From positions 1,129,424 to 1,193,423 of the forward strand of contig KL647292.1 of the NCBI GenBank assembly GCA_000727475.1: 64,000 nucleotides of DNA. The letters run 5' to 3'. The position numbers and the translations under genes are program-made. The notes under the pieces were generated by a model. It was not told where the DNA came from. It searched no databases and saw only the letters and a list, made by a program, of their open reading frames with translations. The stretch comes from Sarcocystis neurona. Taxonomy: Eukaryota > Apicomplexa > Conoidasida > Eucoccidiorida > Sarcocystidae. Positions within the stretch are counted from its first letter, which is position 1, and each line of letters starts with the position of its first letter. This document shows, one piece after another, positions 23,370 through 35,880 of this stretch.

Positions 23370-25140
23370 AGCGGACGCCTGCGGCAGCAACAGACAACGA
23401 GTAGCAGCAGCAGCAAGCAGCAGTGGGCAGCAGCGGCAGGTAGAGCAACGTGGCAGTACGCCGGAGGAGCGGAACGTGTCAGCAACCAGCACGGAAGTGG
23501 CGACGGGCACCGGAAGCAAAAGCTGCAGACGGCCTGCAGCAGTGATCAAATAAAATAGCACACGCCAACAGGGCAGCAGTACGCTGTATCAAACGTGGGA
23601 GTAGCACTCGAATGTACACACACCGCACAGCGGCCACTCTGAACACGTGCGGCTGCGCAGGGTCACACTCACTACAGCGGAAGGGAAGCAGACGCTGGAA
23701 CAGCAGTAGCAGCGGATGCGGCAGCAGCAGAGGCAGAAACAGGAGTAGAGCTGATGGCGATTAAGTCATGTGGGTTTCACCACCGGCAGGAGCACAGTCA
23801 ATCATAGCACGGCGAGCAACATCAAGACTAGCAGGACACGCCATTGACAGCAGGGCCCGTAGCGGCACCGGCACCACCAGGAGCCATCACAGTACGCAGC
23901 GTATTGTACAACCCGCCACAGAGAACGCGCTGTACTGGTCTCCATAGACCACACACACACCTACACGAGAAACACAGGTGTCACCAGCTGCTCCACTGCG
24001 GCGACTATACATATGCATGTGTGTATGTATATCGGTTGTCATTCCCTTTGGTTTATGCCGTACGTGCCCTTCACGGAGTGAGAGCCAGAAAAACAACACG
24101 GGAGCAGCTGTCTGCAGCTTTGCAGCAGCTGCTGACGGGGTTGTGGCAGATGTCGCAGCGTCTGCAGCAGCACGTCTGAACAGACTAGGGATACGGTAAT
24201 GCGTACGCACGGGAGCCGTACCAGTGGTACCCTGAGCAGTAGTACCAGGTCCAGCAACAACACCAACTGTTGTGGTCCTTATAAAAGTGGCGGAGTCATA
24301 GCAACAGCAACAGGTTCTGTGCCACTCCGTGCCGGCTAACGCTTACGGGCTACTACGTCAACTACAACGCCGCCACTCAGTTGCTACCGCTGCTGGAGCC
24401 GCTGAACGAGCCGCACGGGCGTTGCCTGCTACTGTAGCCAGAGTAGCATCCCCCAGGACAGGCTGTCGGCGGTAGCCAGCAGTACCTGTGTTGCCTAGTT
24501 GAGCCTTCAAACACGGCAGTGTTGAACTTCAGAGAATAAAAAAAAAAAGCAGCGAATGCCCATTCATTTCGCTGGATGTAGTGGAGTCGTCTGGTAGACA
24601 GGAAGATGCGGATGCCAGAGCACGAGTACCACAACAGGACCAGCACACCCGCTAGTACCAGTTGCAGCGTCTGCAGCAGCACGCCTAAAGAACCGCGCAC
24701 CAGCAACATCATCAGTGAGAATAGGGGTAGGGGTAAGGAGCAGCCGCTCGGGCCATACTAGGAATGCGCGGTGCAGAAGCAGCGGTCACCGCAACAACGG
24801 CAGGGGTTGTGGTAATTACAAAAAGAAGCAGCACAGTCATAACAGCAGCAATACGTTCTGTGCCGTTCCGTCCGGGGTAATGCTACGGACCGGTACGCCC
24901 CCACCAACGCGACACTCCTGGAGTAGCGTTTGCTGCTGTGGAAGCCGATCAAGCCGCACGTGGGTTGCCTGCTAGGGGAGCTCAATAAAAATCCCCATCT
25001 TACGCAGCCGGTGGTAGTCAGCCGTGGGTATGCTGCCGAACTGACTCTTCAAAAACTGTAGTGTTCTGCCCCAGAAAATACACAAAAAAAGCGGCTACTC
25101 ATTCGTTTCGCTTCTGAAGGGGGTTCCTCTGTTAGACAAA
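23370..25140. repeat. CAG/AGC-rich block with a degenerate duplicated unit of about 0.5 kb
   Basis: AGCAGC triplets are frequent from 23385 to 23800 and again around 24120-24180. Two related copies follow: about 24158-24600 and 24668-25135. Shared landmarks in the same order are GTCTGCAGCAGCACG, GTCATAxCAxCAGCAA, GTTCTGTGCC, GAGCCGCAC-like, GGGTTGCCTGCTA, an A-run and CATTCxTTTCGCT. Offsets of 510-550 bases show several indels. No long frame crosses either copy. Confidence 0.7.
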
Positions 25141-26665
25141 GAACTGCGGATACCACGGCACGAGCCGGAGCACGGGCAGGGTACGCAGGAAGCTGCAGCG
25201 GCCGGTGTGAGGGGCGCGGATTTGGCAGCTGCAGGGGGGCTTCGCTACGTGGGGGTTGTTGAGTTTTCGCATCCGTGGGGGCGTCCTTGCCTGCAATACG
25301 TCTTCAGTCTGTCTTCCTTTCTTCTCCATCTTCAGCGAACCGCGCGTGACCACGTATCGTTCCGTTTTCTCCTCTCCTTTTTCACGCCGTCATTTCTTTT
25401 TGTGACCTCGTCGTGACTTCTCAAGCATCATGAGACGGTGTTGCCCCTTGTATTCATGATTCCGTGTCATCTTTCTCTACGTCTGTGGTGTCGCTCTTTT
25501 GGGCTGTCGTTCGAACGTAACGTGATACTGATGTTTCGATTGATTTTCGTCTGTCGTCCACTTTGGGCAGTTTCCGTATATCGCTTCTCGCAGCAGAAAA
25601 TCGTGAGATCTGTCCGGTCTTTCGTCTCTTGGTGACTCCTCGGCCCTTCGGTGGCTATCATCAAAGGGGTCCTGTCCGTAGAAGTCTTCACTTGGGTAGA
25701 CATCGAAACCTTGGTCTGTGTCGCTTATTTGTGGCTCCGTGTTCTTAGGTGGTGCGACGGCGCAGCTTCGGGTGGTGACTTTCCCGTAACAAAGGAGTCT
25801 CTGGTCGTCGGATGTGCTGTGAGAGGCAAGTTGCCTACCAGAGGACGGGAAGCGGATACTGTCGACACATTATGAGTGCGTGTGTGTAGCTTGAGTGGTG
25901 CGAGAGCAGCTGGGTGTTTTGGGGACGACAACGGTGCGGCACTCTCGATGTTTCGGGTGGAGGTAACTGAAAGAGTGTTGCGGGGGGTTTTCAAGAGCGT
26001 CGTGATGTGCCGTTGCGGCTTCGATGTCTGCAGAGAGGGGAAGTATAGGTTGATGCTGCCGTTGCTGCTTCGATATGTGTAGAGAGGGAAGGTAAAGGTG
26101 GGTGCGTTTCTTCGAATGGTGGTTCTGGTGGAATAGGGTCGTGCCGTTGGCATGTGACGATCAACATCGCAAGTTAGAGGCTTGTGCGCCCTAACTTAAT
26201 TTTGTGCAGCGTCTCTCCAATGTTTCACATCTTGCAATCCGTAGCTCCTGCACGTTCGCGCGCGGAGCAACACGGGAAGACAGATCTAAGTGTTGAGGAG
26301 TGGGGATGTGAACACGATTTCCTTTCTAAATAGCAGTGGAAGGGGGAGAACACCACTTTGTGTCACGCCGTTTTTGAGTAGTGGGAGAGGTTTCAGCGGT
26401 CGCGCCGCGGTGAACGCGTAATTTTCGCGCAAAAGTAAAAGTGGGTGACACGAGCCCAGTTTTGAGCCGGAACACACGGGGAGGGAGGCGGTAGTAAAGT
26501 GATAGTGCTCAGGAGAAACGGTCTCGTCGAAGAGCACGTGCTCTGGCGACTGCAGCGGCAATGTCAGCGTAGGACACCGTCGCGTTCCCACCCGCCATAT
26601 CGCTGCTCGTTTCCGTCGTCCTCCTCTGGTCCTGATTTTGCCGTTCTCCCCCGTGTTATGGCACG
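25141..26665 (+). other. Upstream region of the phosphodiesterase gene
   Basis: No coding frame can be supported. The plus strand is pyrimidine-rich in 25300-25560 (TCTTCCTTTCTTCTCC and TTCTCCTCTCC) and near the start codon, consistent with a promoter or 5' leader of the gene at 26666. A duplicated GTAGAGAGGGGAAGTATAGG-like element appears around 26028 and 26078. Confidence 0.45.
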
Positions 26666-27781
26666 ATGGGCCCTCCCCCAGCTTCCGCTTCTGGTCCTGT
26701 TTCTCTTCCGGATGTGTCTTCAGTCACAGATGTTTCGACGTCCACATTTCTGCTCGCTGGCGCCGGCATATTTTTTGTGGTCAGTTTTGTGCTGAACAGG
26801 TGGCCGCAGTTGTTATGGCGGACGCAGCGCGTGTTTCCACATCCTCCGTGCAATATTGCTCACCGTGGAGGTCAGGCAGAGAGGCCCGAAAATACTCTTC
26901 TTGCTTTTGCCTACGCTGTCCATGATGTGAAATGCCCTATGATTGAGCTCGACGTGGTCCGCACCAAAGACGGCCACATTGTTGTAGCGCACGACGAAGA
27001 CTTGTTTCGCATAACGGGGAAGCGCCAGCGTATTGTGGACACGAAGTACGCAGAAATTCCGAAAATTTTCGACTCCTGCAGGTTGGCACGGTGCCCAATG
27101 GAGTTCGTACCGAATTTCGAAGGGTTTCCTGTGGCTTTCGGCGCGCAGCGAGTGCCGCTGCTGGAGGAGGTTTTTCGGAACTTTCCTGACACTATCATCA
27201 ATATCGATATAAAGAGTGGAAAGGATACGCCGGTCGTCGAGGAGACAATAGCGCTCCTGCACAAGTACGACCGTGTGAATCGCACCGTCTTCGGCGGCTT
27301 CGATCAAGACATTCTCAACCGCATCCGGAGGTGTGACAGAAACGCCATTATTTCAGCTGGTCCCAAGCGGGAACGCGCGATTGTTCTTGCCTATTATTTG
27401 GGTGTGTTGCCTTTCATGAACATATGGGAGCGCGTGTGGGAGGTACCTATTATCCATTCATATTACTACAGGAAATGTTCACAGCGGGCGTTGAAGAAAC
27501 AAGAGAAGCTACCGGAGTGCTGCGGCTTCATTATTCGGACATACTACAAATTCGCGGCGTGGCTAGCGTATCGACTGACAACCAACCCTGCATTCGTCGC
27601 CGCTCTCAAAAGACGCGGACTTGTGGTGTTCGGATGGGTAGCAAATACGTCGGAGGAGTTTACAGATGGATTCTTCAGAATTGGTTGCGATGGGCTCATG
27701 ACCGATAGACCTATGCGGCTCCAGAAGTGGCTGGAAGAACAAGCGAAAAGGACAGGGGGAATGAACAAGAAAAACATTTAG
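26666..27781 (+). CDS. Glycerophosphodiester phosphodiesterase, membrane-anchored
   Basis: 371 residues, one exon. Hydrolyses glycerophosphodiesters (or, in the related animal GDPD1/GDPD3 group, lysophospholipids) to glycerol or lysophosphatidic phosphate and an alcohol. Residues 1-26 are Ser/Pro/Val-rich; about 27-43 form one hydrophobic segment, followed by Arg and Trp residues, suggesting a signal anchor. The GDPD barrel starts with the catalytic HRGG at 66-69, then RPENT, the metal-binding pair in MIELDVV, and VAHDEDLFRITGK. Later come NIDIKSGKD, typical of the barrel's inner strands, and the end motif VFGWVANTSEEF...GCDGLMTDRP. The length and the HRGG/ENT/ELD/HDE order are complete, so the enzyme should be active. 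The ATG has G at +4; a second ATG at 26659 is in another frame. No neighbour shares its pathway. Confidence 0.95.
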   Translation: MGPPPASASGPVSLPDVSSVTDVSTSTFLLAGAGIFFVVSFVLNRWPQLLWRTQRVFPHPPCNIAHRGGQAERPENTLLAFAYAVHDVKCPMIELDVVRTKDGHIVVAHDEDLFRITGKRQRIVDTKYAEIPKIFDSCRLARCPMEFVPNFEGFPVAFGAQRVPLLEEVFRNFPDTIINIDIKSGKDTPVVEETIALLHKYDRVNRTVFGGFDQDILNRIRRCDRNAIISAGPKRERAIVLAYYLGVLPFMNIWERVWEVPIIHSYYYRKCSQRALKKQEKLPECCGFIIRTYYKFAAWLAYRLTTNPAFVAALKRRGLVVFGWVANTSEEFTDGFFRIGCDGLMTDRPMRLQKWLEEQAKRTGGMNKKNI

Positions 27782-29010
27782 ACGGGTGGCGGGACACGAA
27801 GACAGAAAGAACATGACGAGGGAGAAGGGAGTGTAGGGACACTCGAAGAGACTGTATATGGAGTCACGAGGAGGCGGCGTGGAAGAGAAGAACAAAGAAG
27901 TGACTTACGTCAGGAGAGGACTGCAGTAAGAGGTCAGGAAGGAATGGAGTGTCTGCAGTGCTGCTGGAATTGAAGAAGTGGAAAGGACACGGACGAGGAG
28001 AAGAAAGAAGAGGAATCCGCTATTATACATGGGAAACTTTAAGAGAACAGGAAGAAAGGTGGCGTGGCGTATCGATGCGGAAGGAGGGAAGAGGTGCTTG
28101 ATGATGCAGCAGAAGGGACATACACAGAGTTGCAGAGACAGAGAAGGGAATGTGCCGAGAAGCAACTATGTGAATATTTCAAGAGAGAAAGAATACGATG
28201 AGGGATCGAGAGGGAAAGAGGGAGAAGCGAAGGGGAGAAAAGGAGGAAAACGAGAAGAGTTCCGGAACGTTCGGAGGAGGCACAAAGAGGAGATAACGAC
28301 GAAGGAAGGCACACGAGCAGGAGGTGGGAGATTGAAAGGGCAGAGCAGAAAGACGAAGGGGTAGGAGGAGGGGGCACAGGAGGGGAACGGCTGAGGAAAA
28401 AAAACACGACCCACAATAAGAAGGCGAGAAGGCGGGAAAAGAGACGGAGGCCAAAGGGGAGACGACAGAGGCGGAGAGTGGGTGAGCAATTGAGAAGAAC
28501 GGTGCTCAGGGAAAGTGGGGAGGAAGAGATGATGGTCTATCGAAAGGGGGGAGGAGCTCGAGGACCAGAAAAAACCAAAAGGCGTGGATTACGAAGACGG
28601 ATATTAGATAAGGCGTGACGGCGGGCAAAGGGTGAACAGAAGGATTTGGAGAGGGTGAAACGAGAAAAGAAGGGAAAGGGCAAAAGGCAAGGACATAGCC
28701 GTTTAAAGTAGGACGACGCATCTTTGGAGCACGAAGACTGTGAAGGAAGAGGAGAAGAAAGTTGACGCGGAGACAGGAGCACCACCAGTAGGGTGCCGAC
28801 AGGAGGAGGAGGATACAGGAAAGAAAGAGAAGGAGACGGGCCAGCGGAAAGTCAGGAGGAAAAGACACTCTACCCGAAGGAGTAGAGTTGAAAGACAACT
28901 GAAAGACGCGCGAGATTAGGCACACGGACAGAAAGTGGAAGAACGCAACAGATGACTTGTAGAGACAGGAGGGGATCTGTCAGCAGGAGGAGGAAGAGGA
29001 GGAATCGAGT
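27782..29010 (+). other. Strongly purine-rich strand downstream of the phosphodiesterase
   Basis: About 1.2 kb of GGA, GAA, AGAG and GAGG runs on the plus strand, with few pyrimidines, beginning right after the stop codon. Several minus-strand frames of 80-140 codons are made only of Ser/Leu/Pro/Phe, as expected from the composition. It may be 3' untranslated sequence. No gene is supported. Confidence 0.75.
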
Positions 29011-32000
29011 AACAAACGAGGTTTCTTGACATAGCGTTTTTGTTGGGGTTCACAAGTATTTCAGAGAAGTGCCGGGGAAAATTTCTTTCTGTTCACAGAG
29101 GAGAGAAGTGACGGACTACAAATTTGGTTGTTTGTGGGACAGACGATTCGCAAGAGGTGGTTCTTTTTTTTCAGGTGCGGTGCGAGTGCAACAGATTTTT
29201 TTCCTTCCAGAGTGGAAGACGACTGGCAGGAGTGGGAAAACATGAATTGCATTTGTGCCACTTTGCTTCGAGAGGCACAGTAGCACCAGCAGACTGCACT
29301 GTCCATGTTTCAAAGCAGTGAAATATTTGAAGTGACCGGCTATTTGAAGATCGAAAGACAGAGCAGAAAAGCTGGGAAACAGCAAAATCATGAAAGCGTC
29401 CGTGATTGTTACTTACAACACGGAAACATTTAACTCTCTTACTCGGGGGAGGAGACAGAAACACTAGGGGCTAATTTGCCCGTATACATACATCTCTCTC
29501 TATATATATATACATGTGTGCTCAGAGCCACACGTACGTATATAAATCATCTATATAGGGTCGAAGCAACACGTACGCATATGCGTGTATATATATATAT
29601 ATGTATAAGTATTCTTGTTTGTGCAGCGTAGATTATAGGAAGAGTATTAAGAACATGGAAGAGAGCAGCAGCTGTCATACATAGAAGCAACAGCAATGAG
29701 CGGAGGGGCAGGAGGAGCAGCTCAGGGATTAGGGCTTCATTATTTTGTAACGGAGAACGAGAGATAACAAAAGAAAGGCTGTTTTTCCAAAGGTGGAGAA
29801 AGCAGAAGTGGAAGCGACAGGTTGTGTGAGCGCGTCGATGTAGGTACGCTTCACGTGACGTGTTTCTTCGTTATCAGGTGCTCTTCCGAAGGTCAGCCCC
29901 AGCCATTTTCAATCAATTAGGAAGTCTTACACGCCGCAGAAGTTTTAGGTGTTTTCTCAGATTTCAGTTCCCGCTTGCACGAAGCAGGCACACACCAGAA
30001 AACTTGGTATTACACGGTGACGGAAGCTATCCACATCTTAACAGCAAGGCGCGGGCGGGAACGGACGTACGCAGATTTATGAAAAGAACAGCTGTCACAA
30101 GTAGTGCCTGTTTGTTACAGTGTTGTTGAGAAAGAGAGCGCGTCCGGGCCAAGGGAAGGACAGTCTTCGTTTTCACTGAGAGCAACAGGAGGAGACGGTG
30201 AAAAAAAACCCGAGTTTTCGAACCAGAAGGAAAAACAAAGAGCTCCAAAACTTTCGTTGTCGTTTGGTACGCGGGATGTGCGACAATTAGCGGTGTTCGT
30301 GAGCCGAGCAGTCGCACGGACATGTGCATCGCGCCCAATTGTTAGTGTGTTCGAACTGCATTAGAAAGTAATAGGGGAAGACCTAGGACTCTCGCTGTGA
30401 AAGCAGGACAAGAGGAAAATCACCGAATATGTTTTTTGGCTTAGGTGGTTAGAGGTAATAGACAAAGGTGGACACATTTACGCACATACATGTATGTACA
30501 TTTATGTATATCAATATATATATATATAATATTACTAGCGAAAACTCTCGATGTCCTGCATTGCAGAGTGCTGGGGAAAAGCAGAGTTGTGTTACACGTT
30601 CATCTACGCGCGACCAGGAGGTGAGAGGTCGTTACGGTTCATCCATACCGTGCGTGGCAATGCTTGCAGGTGTACGCAATAGCGATACGTAGGTGTATGT
30701 CTATATGTGTCCGTACGGGGTCACAAAGCGGAGCGCGCACGTCAGTATCACCAGTCTCCCTCGTGGATAGTATCACACATTTGGGAGATGCAAGTGAAAA
30801 GAAAGAGTATCAGGCACCTGGGAAGACCAGTGCGCTGCTGGAGCGCAGGCGTTATAAATAGCTGCGGCGGAACTGTTACTGCAGTCGTTGTAGTCGGCTT
30901 GGGTGAGGCATGCGCCCCCTGGTCCTTCAGCGGGGAGAGAGCAGGACTTTTGGAGATGGAATTTGATCGAGCTGCTGATGTTTCTGCATACGTGCTATCT
31001 ACGTGCATCAGCGTAGAAATATGTATGCTCCTACCAGGTTGTCTCTTCCTTCTCACCGGACGACTCTGCAAGCATATACTTAAGTGGGGGGAAAGAAGAG
31101 TAATGGTGACCGAGCGGCACTCTTTGTCTTGCGCTGTTGCGCCAGACGTTGCGTGTGTGCCTTTAGACATGCGCCTGCTTATATGCATCCTACGGTCGTG
31201 TGCATGTATGCGGTTGTTCGTTTGTCATGTGTGTGTATGTGACTGTGCAGTGACCCGCGTGCACATACACGTATACGAGTGCACACTGACATGTTTGCAT
31301 ATGGGAGACCTGCATTGATTTAGTCTAATAATGACGAGGACACAAGAATGCGAGTCTGCGTGCAGGCGGCCTGGCGGTAGAAAATTCTGATCAACGGCCT
31401 GCCTAAGCAGTTCGATGCCAGCTCTCGGAGAAGAACGTTCGCAGTTGCTGAAAGAGGTTACTGCGTGTGATATGTGTCGACACCCGCCGAAAAAGGCTTT
31501 ACTCAAAAGGAGCGTGGATAACTGCATATTTGCGCAGCTTTTTAGTCAAAAGTCGGAAATTTGCCTTTGCGTGGGATTCTGGAATGTGTCCGGGTTTCCT
31601 ACCCAGTTTCACCTAGAATGGAGGAGGCGTGCAGAGGATGAGCGTTTTTTTTCCTCACCAAGTTGCCTCTTCACCCATTTTCATCTAGACACGCAAGTAT
31701 ACTTCTATGTAAGACCCGCGGGCATCCGAACGTCTCCCGTATATTAAAGCGGAGTCGGAGCTGCGGCAGTAAATATGTGCGTCTTCGACTGTGCCCGCGG
31801 CAACAGTGATGGGTCTGCGCAGTTCACGTATCTAGGCTACACTGTCCACAGCAGAACGGAGAAAGCTTGCACGATTTATCGCTTTGGGTATGATGTAGAT
31901 GCTCTGTGTAGATGTTATAGGTGGAAGTAGGGCAGTGCTGTGTGACGAGATTAGGGCAGCAGCTTGAGGAAGAGCGCAAGAGAATGCTTTTATGCACATG

Positions 32001-32384
32001 AGAGGGTGCCTGCTTCCAGGGGAGTATTTGTGTGAAGGCACAAGGACGACTTGTTGAGCTCAGCTTGCTGTATCCGTCCATGTTCACACCGTAGAGCCGA
32101 ACCTTGTACACGAGACGCGGCAGAACTGCTACAAGAGATTCTGTGACTGACACTTAGGTGCAGCCGTGGCACTGCTGTCGGCGAACAGTAGAGGTCAGGG
32201 GTCATCACGACAGTGTGAAGGCAGACATTCTGTGTACGTGCGCATCTACGGAAGGCTGGCAGATGTACACGCTTTTCGATGTCGACATGCTTCTGTGTAT
32301 CTACGTAAACAAGTAGGGCACAAAGTGACTCCGGGGAGCTTCTTTGGAGCATGGATAACTTTTGTGTGTGAGTGTGAAGAGATG
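29011..32384. other. Intergenic region with microsatellites
   Basis: No recognisable gene. (TA)n patches lie at about 29500-29605 and 30510-30530, with TACATGTATGTACAT-like alternations around 30485. Frames of 203 codons (30707-31318) and 110 codons (31415-31747) show no domain, no coding-like conservation that I can judge and no nearby splice partners. Confidence 0.5.
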
Positions 32385-32592
32385 ATTGATGCTTGCCGTC
32401 TTTGTGTAAATATAGCACCTGTACTTGTAGGGTTTGTGCGCACTTTTCTCGGGTAAGGTAGTGCATGTGACAGTCGTGCTGTCATCAATCAAGGTGACTG
32501 ATGTTTGCCGTCTTTGTGTAAATATAGGACCTGTACTTGTAGGGGCTGTGCGCATTTTTCTGGGGTGAGGTAGTGCATGTGACAGTCATGCT
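32385..32592. repeat. Two-copy tandem repeat, period 112 bp
   Basis: TGCCGTCTTTGTGTAAATAT begins at 32394 and again at 32506. Both copies continue with ACCTGTACTTGTAGGG, GTGCGCA, TTTTCT and GGTAGTGCATGTGACAGTC, with about ten substitutions between them. Confidence 0.9.
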
Positions 32593-35500
32593 ACCAGGAG
32601 AGGGCAGATACGTGAAACAATGTGAAGTTCATCAGAGACAATACTTGTCACGGTAAATGCATCCAGCTACACCGATGTACGAATATACCATTGTATGCGT
32701 GTGTGTACCTTCCCATACCAGCACATATATTGCTAGTATCTACACGTGTTCATATACTGTTCAATAGCTCTCATCGAAGTAAACATGGTTTGGGCTGAGG
32801 CTGGAGGCGCATTTACGGTTTCAACAAGAGTGGCTGATGCACGTAGCCAATCCTTCGTAGGGAGAAACACAATTTTATGGAAGGTCGAGCATCTTCCTGA
32901 AGTTAAGGAAGGCAGCCTCTGCGGCATCACGACGTCGGTGAGGAGTTGTCACTTTTTGCCCCGCTTTGTCAAAAAGTGTAAAGCTAAAGGGTGTTTTGCT
33001 GGGGAAAAGATATCCACCTGTGTGTCGGCGATTAATAAGAACGAACTGTGCTACTGTGGGAGAAGTGTGCACGGAGAGAAATCGCTTTGCAGGCGCGTCG
33101 GTCTGCACCACGTGCACGGAAGCCGAAACGTAAGTAATGGTAGGCAGTTCCGGACTCATGTAGACAGAATTATGGGGGTGTATGCTAGAAGGTGTCTTCG
33201 AGTGGTGTACACTTCACTGTTCGCTGGAGCGTTTCACTTGTGTAGGTGCGCTTCCACGTAGGTGTATGCACATCGACGTCTTCACCACAACGCCTTCACA
33301 TATGTGTGTGCTACTTGTATCTGGAAATGGTGTCCACCTGTTGTACAGGAATATATATATTTCTGTATAGATGCACATAAATGAATCTAATTATAAGTAT
33401 ACTTATACGTACACATGTGTGTACTTACGTGGTCCCGTGTACCAACACGCCTTTAGGATTTGATTCCGTAAGCACGTGCTAGGTGGTGCTTTTGTACTTG
33501 TCCAAAATTGAGAGTAAAACCTATTTCTGCGTAGAGGGTGCAAAACTTCTGTAGCTGGAAAAACCTATCCACCGTATACACGAGTGCTAGTGTGTGTTAT
33601 GCATGCATGCAAGATATAGTATGCTTATACTAGCAGAGTACGGTTCGATCATAGCTGTGCGTATGTCTACGTTTGGATATCTTTATAGAGGGTATTGTAG
33701 GTCTGTAGGACTCGCTGAAGTTGAAGATATGGATACACAGGTGCGAACTGAGCCTAGGAAGAGCGTGCTAGTTTGAACGGTGAAGCACCGTTCACTCATT
33801 ATACACCTTCATACTCGGTGAAGTATGGCTTTGCTAGAAAGGTTAAACAACGTCTAAACTCGGGGTGCCAGTGGTGCCTTCTCCTTCGCGAACACGTGTC
33901 CTCGTTCGGTAGGGGAATGTTGCTTTTCGTGCGGGTGTGTTGGCCTTCTTTGTGGGTTCGCCCACCACATAAACATGTATTTCTGTCTGCCACAAAGCAT
34001 ACGTGCATCTGGATATATGTATAGTTCCACACGTAGATAAAGTGGCATGCGTGTGGTTACACAAAAAGAAAAGTTGTGCAGTTGCATATGTATGTATATG
34101 TATATACGTTTATTGTATCCGAAGATGTGAGTGTGTACTGGGATACGTATAGCTACACACATACGGATTTGGCCGAAAAAGAGTTTTAAAATTTGAATTC
34201 CCTTGTAAAAGACGTATTGGGACTTTATTCTTCCCCCTGTACTAGTTTGGCTGTCCTTCTCCGCCTCTCAACGAGAGTGTTTAGTTGGCACGGCACGACT
34301 ACCAAGGGATGGCACTGCACACATCGCCACCGTCAGTTGGGCCTTCACGAACATTACCATATCTACTGACTACCTCAAAACAAAATTTCGCAAGTGCCTT
34401 CGAGAAAAGAGAGACGTTGAATTCTTCTTGTTCCACGGTGAGCGAACAGCTGGCCTTCACCGTGTGAGCATACGCTCTAGGATATCTTCTTAGTGGACCA
34501 CCTTACATGCGTTTCACCGCGAAGAAAACCCACCATATCACTCTTTAATTGCATCTTCAAGTCGAAGGTGAACTCGAATCCAATATTTGCGCAGTAAGTG
34601 GGGGAAAAGAAAGGAAAGTACGGCACGGTAGCTTTATAGCGTGTCTTGTGTGATCACCCCCCGTACCCCCCGTCCTGCGGCTGCGGGCTCTGTCCCCTGC
34701 CGCCAGCTCTGAAAGAATTTCCTACCCTGATGCACACGAACCGAGGAATAACAATATGCCTTTACCACGCTTTGCTTTTTCGTCATTGAAGCGAAATTTT
34801 CGGGTGATCCTGTACAGAGCCCTCCAAGGTAGCTGGCGTACCATGTTTCCCATCAGTTCCATTCTTCCGTATCTTACGTTCGAGTGTTCCTTTCGCTGAT
34901 GTAGTAGGGGCTAAATGAAAAGTTTTCAGTAGACCCATTGTGCGTGTGCACCCGCGCCCAAATGTTTTGCACACATATGGGGAAAGCTAAGTCTCCTTGC
35001 GTTCATATAAATAAAGATAATAAATATAGATATGCACTTGCTTCTGTGTGTGTATAATTTGTCAACTGAGCGTTACAACGTTGGGAAGACTTTCCCGTCC
35101 AGTCGAATGAAACGTGCATACACGCGAATCTACACCGTCCGGTATACTGAAGATGTATGTGTGCAGACGCCTTTACGAAATACAGGGGTGACTATCGACC
35201 TACGCGAGAACTGCCTATAAACGAATGGATGTTGAAGTGAATATACGTGTGCATGTCCGGGTGTGCGGGCTGCAACAGGCGGAGTTAAGTACGGCTCATC
35301 AATTCTTACAGTGGGAACAGAAACTTGCCTACGCCCATTTTCGTGCGTGTGTACGTCCATATGTTCGTGTGGACGTACGTGTATCCACATAAACGTGGAC
35401 GTACGTATATTCACATAACGAACGAACGTGTATCACTTGATACAGAGGACTGAGAACAATGTCCGTGTTAGTGTGATGGAAGACATTTGTGATACGTAAA

Positions 35501-35880
35501 CGGTTGCCTTGCCTTTACGTTTGCTGATACCCACCCGTCCATTTTCTTATTCGTTCACTTACTACTGGCAACGTGTATGTACACACCTGTGTACATGTAA
35601 GAAGCTCCAGGTAAACCGCACATGTATGAAACGAGATACCCACATATATGCTGTTGATTCGCCCGCAAGTGCCACTTGGCTGTTCTGCAGTGACGACGCC
35701 CCTGCGTCTTCTTTCCGCTGCCTAAGCCTCTTCCTCAAATCTTCTCTATATCATACCGCAGCACTTCACTTCCCTCGTGGTGCGCTGCGGTAGCTCCGCC
35801 TTCTCCTTTTTTGCAATGGTGTAGATATTCGCCAACAAAATAGATGTAGTGACGTACCTCCGTATTAAAATCACAGCTTC
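32593..35880. other. Intergenic region, no supported gene
   Basis: Mixed-composition sequence with ACGTAC/TATATG microsatellites (33350-33430, 34080-34110, 35340-35415). The longest frame, 171 codons at 32746-33261, is Cys- and Arg-rich but matches nothing I recognise, and I could not connect it to further exons. Confidence 0.45.

Noticed and set aside
28039..28925. Minus-strand Ser/Pro/Leu-rich frames
   Set aside because: Produced by the purine-rich plus strand; residue content follows base composition and there is no motif.
30707..31318. 203-codon plus-strand frame
   Set aside because: No domain, no splice partners, Cys/Val/His-rich end inside a TG/CA-rich stretch.
32746..33261. 171-codon Cys-rich frame, considered as a secreted protein
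   Set aside because: Cysteine spacing fits no family I know and there is no clear signal peptide. Retained only as a note in the spacer entry.
33641..33660. GGTTCGA string resembling a tRNA T-arm (B box)
   Set aside because: No matching A box or cloverleaf arms at the right distance; other similar strings (47190, 53157) fail in the same way.
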